Assembly: GCA_963728835.1 (NCBI GenBank)
Contig: CAVSKZ010000002.1
Location: 682,001 to 746,000, forward strand
Direction: 5' to 3'
Source: VRUE01 sp963728835
GTDB lineage: Bacteria > Actinomycetota > Thermoleophilia > Solirubrobacterales > 70-9
Length of the DNA: 64,000 nucleotides
Position numbers and translations under genes: made by a program. The notes below the pieces were generated by a model. That model saw nothing but the letters and a program-made list of their open reading frames with translations, did no database searches and had not been told where the DNA came from. Of the stretch, positions 1 through 6,693 are shown one piece after another (positions within the stretch are counted from its first letter, which is position 1; each line of letters begins with the position of its first letter).

Positions 1-2285
1 GTCGAGCCCTCCTTGCCGATGTCGGTGAGGAAGATCTCTCCGACGTTGCCGTCCTCGTACTTGCCGGCGGTGATGTAGCCCTCGTGGCCGGCGATCGAGA
101 ACTTGTGGGTGATCGATTCGCGCTCGCGCGGCATCTTCTTGCGCACGGGCGCGGCGGCCTCGGCGACAGCCTCGGCCCCCTTCTCCTCCTGCGCGTCGGT
201 GCGCAGCGCCTGCGCAGTCTTGGAGCCGTCGCGGTAGATCGCAAGGGCCTTCAGGCCACCCTTCCAGCCGCGCGTGTAGGCGTCGGCGATGTCCTCGACC
301 GTGGCCGTCTGGGGCAGGTTGACCGTCTTGGAGATCGCCCCCGAGATGAAGGGCTGCGTTGCCGCCATCATGTCGATGTGGCCGGTGTGGGAGATCGCCC
401 GCTCGCCGACCGCCACGTCGAAGACCGGCAGGTGCTCGTCCTTCAGGTCGGGCGCGCCGACGATCGTGCTGTTCTCGGTTATGTGGGCGGCGATCTGCTC
501 GACCTGCGGCTCGGCGTAGCCGAGCGTGCGCAGGGCCAGCGGCACCGAGCGGTTGGTGATCGTCATCTGCCCGCCGCCGACCAGCTCCTTGAACTTGACC
601 AGCGAGAAGTCGGGCTCGATCCCGGTCGTGTCGCAGTCCATCAGGAAGCTGATCGTCCCGGTCGGCGCCAGCACCGTCGCCTGCGCGTTGCGGTAGCCGT
701 GCTCCTCGCCCAGCTCGACCGCCTCGTCCCAGGACCGCTGCGCGGCCTCGAGCAGGTCGCCCTTGATCCCCGTCTCGTCGATGTCGTAGGAGGCGTCGCG
801 GTGCATCCGCATCACGCCGTTGTGGGCGTCGCGGTTGCGCTCGTACTCCTCGTAGGGCCCGGTCGCCCCGGCTGCGATCAGCGCCGACTGGCGGTAGGCG
901 CGGCCGGTCATCAGCGCCGTGATCGCGGCGGCGACGTTGCGGCCCTCGTCGGAGTCGTAGGGCAGCCCGTCGGACATCAGCAGCGCGCCGAGGTTGGCGT
1001 AGCCGAGGCCGAGCTGGCGGAACTTGTTCGCGTTCTCGGTGATCTCCTCAGTCGGGTAGCTGGAGAAGCCGACGACGATCTCCTGGGCGAGGAAGACGAT
1101 GTCGACGGCGTGCTCGAACTCCTCGGCGTCGAAGCTGCCGTCGGGGCGGCGGAATTTCATCAGGTTGAGCGAGGCCAGGTTGCAGGCCGAGTCGTCGACG
1201 TGCATGTACTCGCTGCAGGGGTTGGAGGCGTTGATCCGGCCCGACTCCGGGCAGGTGTGCCAGCGGTTGATGATCGTGTCGTACTGGACGCCGGGGTCGG
1301 CACAGCGCCAGGCGGCGTCGGCGATCTGGTTCATCAGCTCGCGCGCGTCGAGGGTCTTCACCGTCGAGCCGTCGGTGCGCGCTGTCAGATGCCAGTCCTC
1401 GCCGGCCTCGACCGCCTCCATGAAGTCGTCGCTGACCCGCACCGAGTTGTTGGCGTTCTGGTACTGGATCGAGGTGAAGCCCTCGCCGTCGATCGACATG
1501 TCGAAGCCGGCGTCGCGCAGCGCCTCGGCCTTCTTCTCCTCGTCGGCCTTGCACCAGATGAAGTGCTCGATGTCCGGGTGGTCGACGTCGAGCACGACCA
1601 TCTTCGCCGCCCGCCGCGTCTTGCCGCCCGACTTGATCGTGCCCGCCCAGGAGTCGGCGCCGCGCATGAAGCTGACCGGGCCGCTCGCGGTGCCGCCCTT
1701 GGCCAGCTGCTCCATCGAGCCGCGGATGTTGGAGAGGTTGATCCCCGAGCCGGAGCCGCCGCGGAAGATCTTGCCCTCCTTGGTGTTCCAGGCGAGGATC
1801 GAGTCCATGTTGTCCTCGACGCTGAGGATGAAGCAGGCCGAGCACTGCGGCCGCTCCTCGAAGCCGACGTTGAACCAGACCGGCGAGTTGAAAGCCGCCT
1901 TCTGGTTGAGCAGGATCGAGGTCAGCTCGGCCTCGAAGGCTTCGGCGTCCTCGTCGGAGGCGAAGTAGCCGCCCTCGCGCCCCCACTCGGAGATCGTTCC
2001 GGCGACGCGGCCGATCATCTGCTTGACCGAGGACTCCCTCTGCTCGGTGCCGAGCTGCCCGCGGAAGTACTTCTGGGCGACGATGTTGGTCGCGTTCTGG
2101 GACCAGCTCTTGGGGAACTCGACCCCGCGCTGCTCGAAGGCCGGGCTCTCGGGATTGCCGATCACGGCATCGCGGATCTCCCACTCGATCTCGTCGAAGG
2201 GATGGGTCCCGGCGGTCGAAAATCTGCGCTCGACCGAGAGGCCCTGCAGACCGGACTGGGCGGTGCTGGTGGCGGTCTTGGACAT
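1..2285 (-). CDS. nrdJ: Vitamin B12-dependent ribonucleotide reductase, class II (C-terminus cut by window edge)
   Basis: Reduces ribonucleotides to deoxyribonucleotides with adenosylcobalamin as radical source, so it works without an oxygen-dependent small subunit. The reading frame stays open from an ATG at 2285, preceded by GAGGAGAAG, to the left edge (about 761 codons). Visible landmarks are the N-terminal redox cysteine in PQCSACFI, the thiyl-radical/catalytic segment NPCSEYMHVDDSACN, and the late motif LAPTGTISFLMDCDTTGIEPD typical of class II enzymes; the last of these is strongly diagnostic. No intein is seen. The opposite strand carries a very long open frame here that is only a codon-bias shadow. 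The roughly 130-bp upstream gap is too short for a full cobalamin riboswitch and shows none of its boxes. Family assignment is very secure. Confidence 0.96.
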   Translation of the reverse strand, partial: MSKTATSTAQSGLQGLSVERRFSTAGTHPFDEIEWEIRDAVIGNPESPAFEQRGVEFPKSWSQNATNIVAQKYFRGQLGTEQRESSVKQMIGRVAGTISEWGREGGYFASDEDAEAFEAELTSILLNQKAAFNSPVWFNVGFEERPQCSACFILSVEDNMDSILAWNTKEGKIFRGGSGSGINLSNIRGSMEQLAKGGTASGPVSFMRGADSWAGTIKSGGKTRRAAKMVVLDVDHPDIEHFIWCKADEEKKAEALRDAGFDMSIDGEGFTSIQYQNANNSVRVSDDFMEAVEAGEDWHLTARTDGSTVKTLDARELMNQIADAAWRCADPGVQYDTIINRWHTCPESGRINASNPCSEYMHVDDSACNLASLNLMKFRRPDGSFDAEEFEHAVDIVFLAQEIVVGFSSYPTEEITENANKFRQLGLGYANLGALLMSDGLPYDSDEGRNVAAAITALMTGRAYRQSALIAAGATGPYEEYERNRDAHNGVMRMHRDASYDIDETGIKGDLLEAAQRSWDEAVELGEEHGYRNAQATVLAPTGTISFLMDCDTTGIEPDFSLVKFKELVGGGQMTITNRSVPLALRTLGYAEPQVEQIAAHITENSTIVGAPDLKDEHLPVFDVAVGERAISHTGHIDMMAATQPFISGAISKTVNLPQTATVEDIADAYTRGWKGGLKALAIYRDGSKTAQALRTDAQEEKGAEAVAEAAAPVRKKMPRERESITHKFSIAGHEGYITAGKYEDGNVGEIFLTDIGKEGS

Positions 2286-2413
2286 CGAACTTCTCCTCTC
2301 GCGGCGACTTTTAGGGGGAGCTGCCCAGGATCGTTGTCGAGTCGGACGTACTTTGTTGTGCGCGACCCCGCAAATGCCGCAAACTTCGCTCTGTCTCCCT
2401 CTATGGTGACAAG

Positions 2414-3121
2414 GTGATGAAGCGGGCACGGGCAGTCGAGAAGGCGGAATCTGCAAAGGAAGTTGCAACGGAGGCGATCGCCTCCGTCAAGCCGAGGCTG
2501 CGCGGCGTCTCGCACGAGTGGGCCTTCTTCGTCTCGCTCTTCCTCGGCGCCGGCCTGATCGTCGCCGCGAAGACGCCGGAGGCGACCCTGGCCGTCGCGA
2601 TCTACGCGGTCAGCCTCTCCGCCCTGCTCGGCACCAGCGCCCTCTACCACCGGGTCGACTGGAAGCGACCCGACGTGCGCCGCTGGATGCGTCGGCTGGA
2701 TCACTCGATGATCTTCTTCCTCATCGCCGGCACCTACACGCCGTTCGCCCTGCTCGCCCTCGACGGCCCGCTCGCGGACGCGATCCTGGTGGTCGTCTGG
2801 ATCGGCGCGATCGCCGGCGCGGTGGTCGAGATGGTCTGGATCGACCACCCCAAATGGGTCGCCGCCGTGATCTACATGTCGCTCGGCTGGGTCGCCGCCG
2901 TCGCCTTCCCGGGGCTGTGGAACGAGATGGGGGAGACGGGCACGCTCCTGGTCGCCGCCGGCGGTCTCCTCTACACGGCCGGCGCCGTCGTCTACGCGAC
3001 CCAGCGCCCCAACCCCAACCCCCGCGTCTTCGGCTACCACGAGGTCTTCCACCTCCTCGTCATCGCAGCAGCAGCCGCCCACTTCGCGGCCATAGCCTTC
3101 TTCGCCCTCCCAGCGGCCTGA
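2414..3121 (+). CDS. Hemolysin III / TrhA-like (PAQR superfamily) membrane protein
   Basis: Seven-helix integral membrane protein of the HlyIII/TrhA family (235 aa). The sequence has the family's SALYHR motif early (TM2-TM3 region), RLDHSMIFFLIAGTYTPF in the middle and YHEVFHLLV near the C-terminus. In PAQR proteins the conserved His and Asp residues of these motifs bind metal. Bacterial members are linked to membrane-fluidity homeostasis rather than haemolysis. The start is GTG 2414 or ATG 2417, directly after the nrdJ divergent promoter region. It is monocistronic and ends facing the FMN-reductase gene, with a palindrome between them. Function beyond the family is not deducible. Confidence 0.92.
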   Translation: MMKRARAVEKAESAKEVATEAIASVKPRLRGVSHEWAFFVSLFLGAGLIVAAKTPEATLAVAIYAVSLSALLGTSALYHRVDWKRPDVRRWMRRLDHSMIFFLIAGTYTPFALLALDGPLADAILVVVWIGAIAGAVVEMVWIDHPKWVAAVIYMSLGWVAAVAFPGLWNEMGETGTLLVAAGGLLYTAGAVVYATQRPNPNPRVFGYHEVFHLLVIAAAAAHFAAIAFFALPAA

Positions 3122-3162
3122 GTCCTTCGGCCCCTGAGCCACTCCGCTTCGCGGTGAGCAGG

Positions 3163-3207
3163 GGTGTGGCGACTTATCCGTCAAATGGACGGATAAGTCG
3201 CCACACC
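3163..3207. repeat. Short-loop palindrome, copy 1 (GTGTGGCGACTTATCCGTC type)
   Basis: Perfect 20-bp inverted repeat, GGTGTGGCGACTTATCCGTC and its complement, around a 5-nt AAATG centre. It lies between two convergent genes and touches the stop codon of the downstream minus-strand gene, so it could be a bidirectional terminator, although no T-run follows on either strand. Nineteen bases of each arm recur exactly at 23302-23344, where the neighbouring genes are divergent. A pure terminator role therefore does not fit both sites. Confidence 0.9.
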
Positions 3208-3776
3208 TAGGCCAGCTCGACGACGGCCAGCTCAGCCTCGATCTCGGCTTGTGAGATCAGCTCGGCAAGAATCTCCTCCAGCTGCTCGGACTGTTGAGGG
3301 GAGAGCTCCAGGCGGTCGCCGGCGAAGAGCTCCCTGGCGTGGCCGACGGCCAGCTCGGCCTCGATCACGCGGCCGCCCATCGCGCCGAGGACCTTGCGCA
3401 GCTCGGCTTGGGCCCAGACGGCGCCGAACATGCCGGTGGAGGCGCCGATGACGGCTGCCGGCTTGCCGTTCAGCGCGCTCTTTCCGGCCGGCCTCGACAC
3501 CCAGTCCAACGCGTTCTTCAGCTGGCCCGGGATCGAGTGGTTGTACTCCGGCGTCGCGATCAGGACCGCGTCGGCACGTCGCACCGCCCCGCGCAGCGCC
3601 TCGACCGCGCGGGGCGTGCCGGTTGCTTCGACGTCCTCGTCGTATGGCGGGACGTCGCCCAGCCGCTCGAACCCGACCAGCTCGGCCCCGGCGGGCAGTC
3701 GCTCGGCGGCTGTCCGCAGCAGGGCGCTGTTCAGCGAGCCTTGGCGCAGGCTGCCGGAGATGCCGAGCACGCGCAT
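3207..3776 (-). CDS. NAD(P)H-dependent FMN reductase family protein (SsuE/ChrR-like)
   Basis: Flavodoxin-fold FMN reductase of 189 aa. The N-terminal FMN phosphate-binding loop is GISGSLRQGSLNSALLR, and the family signature ATPEYNHSIPGQLKNALDW follows near residue 80; these are the hallmarks of the NADPH-dependent FMN reductase (PF03358) family. Members reduce FMN, quinones, chromate or azo dyes; the physiological substrate cannot be told from sequence. The gene starts at ATG 3776, two bases after the YceI gene ends, so the pair is almost certainly one operon. That operon diverges from a MarR regulator, which suggests a stress- or xenobiotic-induced redox operon. Confidence 0.93.
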   Translation of the reverse strand: MRVLGISGSLRQGSLNSALLRTAAERLPAGAELVGFERLGDVPPYDEDVEATGTPRAVEALRGAVRRADAVLIATPEYNHSIPGQLKNALDWVSRPAGKSALNGKPAAVIGASTGMFGAVWAQAELRKVLGAMGGRVIEAELAVGHARELFAGDRLELSPQQSEQLEEILAELISQAEIEAELAVVELA

Positions 3777-3778
3777 CG

Positions 3779-4324
3779 CTACTCGGCCTCCTCGACCAGC
3801 TCGAACTCGACCGCGATCGCCACCTCGTAGTCGAGAACCTCGCCGCCGCTGGGCAGCTCGGCGTTCCAGTCAAGCCCGAAGCTGCGCCGGTCTACCGTCG
3901 CCGCCAGCGAGAGCCCGACCCGTACGTTGCCGGCGAGGTCCGCGCCGATCTGCCCGAACTTGCCGCTTGCCTCAACCTCGTGCCTGGCGCCGCGGATCTC
4001 GAGCTCGCCGCGCAGCCGCACCGAGTCGTCCTCGACCTCCAGCGCGCTGGACTCGAAGCGCAGCTGCGGGTAGCGCGCGGCGTCGAAGAACTCGGGGGAG
4101 AGCAGGTGGCCCTTCAGCTGCTCCTCCTCGACGCGAATGCTGCCGACGTCGACGGTGCCCTCCAGCCTTGGCGTGTCGCCGCCGCTGAGGCGAGCCTCGT
4201 AGGAGTCAAAGCCGCTGCGGAACGTCGCCACGCCGTTGTGGACGACCGAGAACGCGATCGAAGAGTGGACCGGGTCCACCCCGTAGGTGCCGGCTGGAAT
4301 CTGCTTGACGGTCTGCGTGCTCAT
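3779..4324 (-). CDS. YceI family lipid/isoprenoid-binding protein
   Basis: YceI proteins form an extended lipocalin-like barrel that binds polyisoprenoid or amphiphilic ligands. The opening GTYGVDPVHSSIAFSVVHNG and the C-terminal DRRSFGLDWNAELPSGGEVLDYEV are family hallmarks. I take ATG 4324 as start (181 aa) because GGAGGACAG lies at the right distance before it; an upstream in-frame start would add 17 residues and run into the operator region. There is no signal peptide, so it should be cytoplasmic. It is first in the operon with the FMN reductase and divergent from the MarR gene. Confidence 0.93.
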   Translation of the reverse strand: MSTQTVKQIPAGTYGVDPVHSSIAFSVVHNGVATFRSGFDSYEARLSGGDTPRLEGTVDVGSIRVEEEQLKGHLLSPEFFDAARYPQLRFESSALEVEDDSVRLRGELEIRGARHEVEASGKFGQIGADLAGNVRVGLSLAATVDRRSFGLDWNAELPSGGEVLDYEVAIAVEFELVEEAE

Positions 4325-4353
4325 CGCTCTGTCCTCCATAGTCAGTTGTCGAT

Positions 4354-4400
4354 TCAATAATTGACGTAGAAACAATCTTAGCAGAAAAGCTTGTATCTAC
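4354..4400. promoter_or_regulatory. Candidate MarR operators in the divergent intergenic region
   Basis: The 116-bp gap between YceI and MarR starts is AT-rich for this genome. It contains a perfect 11-bp palindrome, TCAATAATTGA (4354-4364), and a wider inverted repeat, GTAGAAACAA (4366-4375) with TTGTATCTAC (4391-4400), one mismatch. MarR proteins commonly bind such dyads and repress both their own gene and a divergent one. The dyads are visible; binding is inference. Confidence 0.5.
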
Positions 4401-4440
4401 AACTATTGCCAGGACAACCTTCATCTGCGATGATCGGGGG

Positions 4441-4914
4441 GTGAATCCGCAGGCCACGGCCAGCAAGCCGGTGCGCACCGCCCACGGCGAGGCCTGGGGT
4501 GTGCTGACGCGCGCCCACGCGGCGGTCGTGGGCCGGCTGCAGGAAGCCCTGGCTGCTGCCGACTTCCCACCGCTTCCCTGGTACGAGGTCCTCGCGACCA
4601 TCTCCGAGGCGCCCGAGGAGCGGATGAAGATGGGCGATCTCGCCGAGGCGCTGGTGATCACCCGGGGCGGGCTGACCAAGCTGGTCGACCGCCTGGTCAA
4701 GGCCGGGCTGCTCGAGCGGACCTTCTGCGAGACGGATCGTCGCGTCAGCTACGCGACCCTGCTGCCGGCGGGCTGCGACCTGCTCGACGAAATGCGCCCG
4801 GTCGTCGTCGCCGAGCTGAAGGTCGCCTTCGCGGCGAAGCTCAGCGCCGCCGAAGCCGACGCCCTCCGCGACACCCTCGAGCGCGTCCGCGCCTCAGCCT
4901 GCGGCGCTGAGTGA
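4441..4914 (+). CDS. MarR family transcriptional regulator
   Basis: 157-aa winged-helix regulator starting at GTG 4441. The recognition region reads MKMGDLAEALVITRGGLTKLVDRLVKAGLLER, followed by the wing CETDRRVSYATLLPAG, a classic MarR DNA-binding domain between flanking dimerisation helices. It is divergent from the YceI/FMN-reductase operon and probably represses it until a phenolic or redox-active ligand binds. Its last 21 bases overlap the 3' end of the siroheme synthase gene on the other strand. Confidence 0.93.
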   Translation: MNPQATASKPVRTAHGEAWGVLTRAHAAVVGRLQEALAAADFPPLPWYEVLATISEAPEERMKMGDLAEALVITRGGLTKLVDRLVKAGLLERTFCETDRRVSYATLLPAGCDLLDEMRPVVVAELKVAFAAKLSAAEADALRDTLERVRASACGAE

Positions 4915-5649
4915 GGCGGCGGCGCGCTCTTTCGCCGCCTCGATCAAAGCCAGCAGCTCGGCCTCGCGGCCATCGCGGATCAGCGCCACCGGATCGGGGT
5001 CGCCGTTGACGATCCCCTCGAAGAACTCCTTGCGGTCCTGGTAGGTCGGCAGCGTCCCCTTGGCCCAGCCGCGGGCGTCGTTGAGGATTACCGCGAGGCG
5101 CGCGTACTCCTCGCCGAACAGCTCTGAGATCTCGCGCTTCATCCGCTTCGCCAGGGCGGGGGAAGCGCCGGCGGTGGAGATCGCGATCGCCAGCGGCCCG
5201 GTGCGCACGATCGCCGGCAGGATGAAGTTGCACAGCGGCGGCACGTCGACGACGTTGACCAGCATCGCCCGCTTCTCGGCGTCGTCGAAGACGCCGATGT
5301 TGACCTCGCTGTCGTCGGTCGCGGCGATGACCATGAAGACGCCCTCGAGGTCGGCGGCGCCCGCATAGGCCCGCTTCTCCCACTCGATCGACCCCTCCGC
5401 CGCGAGGCTCTCCAGCTCCGGGTGGGCGACCGGCGCGATCAGGGTCACGCCGGCGTCGCAGGCAAGCAGCCCCTCGACCTTCTCCAGCCCGATGCCGCCG
5501 CCGCCGACGACCAGGCAGCGCCGCCCCTTCAGCTTCAGGCAGGCGATGTAGAAGGGGGTCTCGAGCATGTCCCGCACGCAGGACTGGTCGCAGATCCCCT
5601 TGCGCAGCTGGCAGACGCACTCCTTGCCGGCATAGGCCTGAGCGGGCAT
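4894..5649 (-). CDS. Precorrin-2 dehydrogenase / sirohydrochlorin ferrochelatase (siroheme synthase, N-terminal domain type)
   Basis: Stand-alone CysG-N/Met8p-type protein that oxidises precorrin-2 to sirohydrochlorin with NAD and may insert iron. The NAD-binding Rossmann motif is CLVVGGGGIGLEKVEGLL; the second landmark is NVVDVPPLCNFILPAIVRTGPLAIAISTAGASPALAKRMKREI, whose NF(I/L)PA and STxGxSPxLA elements are diagnostic. I take ATG 5649 (251 aa); a TTG two codons earlier and the internal ATG 5568 are alternatives. With the 5649 start the protein carries a Cys-rich leader with cysteines in CVC and CDQSC, not normal for the family. No methyltransferase domain is fused. It is convergent with MarR. 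Confidence 0.93.
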   Translation of the reverse strand: MPAQAYAGKECVCQLRKGICDQSCVRDMLETPFYIACLKLKGRRCLVVGGGGIGLEKVEGLLACDAGVTLIAPVAHPELESLAAEGSIEWEKRAYAGAADLEGVFMVIAATDDSEVNIGVFDDAEKRAMLVNVVDVPPLCNFILPAIVRTGPLAIAISTAGASPALAKRMKREISELFGEEYARLAVILNDARGWAKGTLPTYQDRKEFFEGIVNGDPDPVALIRDGREAELLALIEAAKERAAASLSAAG

Positions 5650-5706
5650 TCCCAAAGCCTAGTGATCGACGGAAGACCGCCAACCTTGCATCTGCGTATG
5701 GGGGTC

Positions 5707-6639
5707 TCAGATCGAGTCGAGCGTCAGGCGGAGGCCGTCTTCGAGGCCCGTTTGCGCCTTCCAGCCAAGCTCACGCCCGGCTCGCGCCGGGTCGATCGAG
5801 ATCCGCTGCACCTCGCCGGTACGGGCCGGGGCAAGCTCGGGCTCGAAGCTCTCGACGCCGCCCAGCTCGCCGAGCAGGCGGGCCAGCTCGAGGACGTCGG
5901 TCTCGATGCCGGTGCCTACGTTGATCGGACCGGTTGCCTCGGACTCCGCTGCCGCGATCGCCGCGGCGACCACGTCGCCCACGTATATGTAGTCGCGGGT
6001 CTGCCTGCCGTCGCCGAACACGGTCGGGCGCTCGCCGGCGCGCAGCCGTCCGCAGAAGATCGCGATCACGCCGGCCTCGCCGAGCGGGTCCTGGCGGGGG
6101 CCGTAGACGTTGCCCAGGCGAAGGGCGACGGTGGAGACGCCGTAGAGCCGCTCGTACAGCGCCAGGTACCCCTCGCCGGCAAACTTGCTCTGACCATAGG
6201 GGGAGAGCGGTTCGACCGGGGAGTCCTCGCCCAGCGGCAACGTCTTGCCCTCGCCCTCGCCGTAGATCGCGCCCCCGGTGGAGACGAAGACGACTCGTCG
6301 TGAGTCCGCGCCGCGCGCCGCCTCGAGCACGTTGGAAGTTCCGCCGACGTTGACCGAGGCGTCGAAGGCCGGGTCGGCAACCGACTTGCGAACGTCGATC
6401 TGCGCGGCGAGGTGGAAGATCACCTCGGGGCGCTCGCGGCCGGCCGCCTCCTCCATCGCGGAGCGGTCGCGGATGTCCGCCTCGATCAGCCTCGCGCCGT
6501 TCGCCAGCGCCTCGTCGAGGTTCTGCCGCCGCCCGGTCGAGAGGTCGTCGACGACCGTCACCTCCTCGCCCCGAGCCAGCAGCGCGTCGACCAGGTTGGA
6601 GCCGATGAAGCCCGCGCCGCCTGTCACCAGTGCCTTCAT
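5707..6639 (-). CDS. galE: NAD-dependent epimerase/dehydratase, UDP-glucose 4-epimerase type
   Basis: Extended short-chain dehydrogenase of 310 aa. ATG 6639 opens directly into the Rossmann loop VTGGAGFIGSNLVDALL; DDLSTGRRQNL, the catalytic Ser in STGGAIYGEG, and the YGQSKFAGE Tyr-Lys pair follow. Motif RDYIYVGDVV is typical of nucleotide-sugar epimerases. The likely substrate is UDP-glucose/UDP-galactose, but UDP-GlcNAc or other hexoses are possible, so the symbol is tentative. The frame stays open far upstream across topA, which is a high-GC artefact. It is divergent from topA with a 54-bp gap. Confidence 0.9.
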   Translation of the reverse strand: MKALVTGGAGFIGSNLVDALLARGEEVTVVDDLSTGRRQNLDEALANGARLIEADIRDRSAMEEAAGRERPEVIFHLAAQIDVRKSVADPAFDASVNVGGTSNVLEAARGADSRRVVFVSTGGAIYGEGEGKTLPLGEDSPVEPLSPYGQSKFAGEGYLALYERLYGVSTVALRLGNVYGPRQDPLGEAGVIAIFCGRLRAGERPTVFGDGRQTRDYIYVGDVVAAAIAAAESEATGPINVGTGIETDVLELARLLGELGGVESFEPELAPARTGEVQRISIDPARAGRELGWKAQTGLEDGLRLTLDSI

Positions 6640-6693
6640 TGAGGGCGCGATCCTACAGGGGCCGCCGTGGCCCCCTGCTACCCTCGCCGCCCC

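Noticed and set aside
2286..2413. Adenosylcobalamin riboswitch upstream of nrdJ
   Set aside because: The gap is only about 130 bp and shows no B12 box or the expected core; at most a promoter is present.
84..2417. A 777-codon open frame on the plus strand over nrdJ
   Set aside because: It is antisense to a gene with unmistakable class II RNR motifs; its product is low-complexity and Arg/Leu/Val-rich, as expected from reading high-GC codons on the wrong strand.
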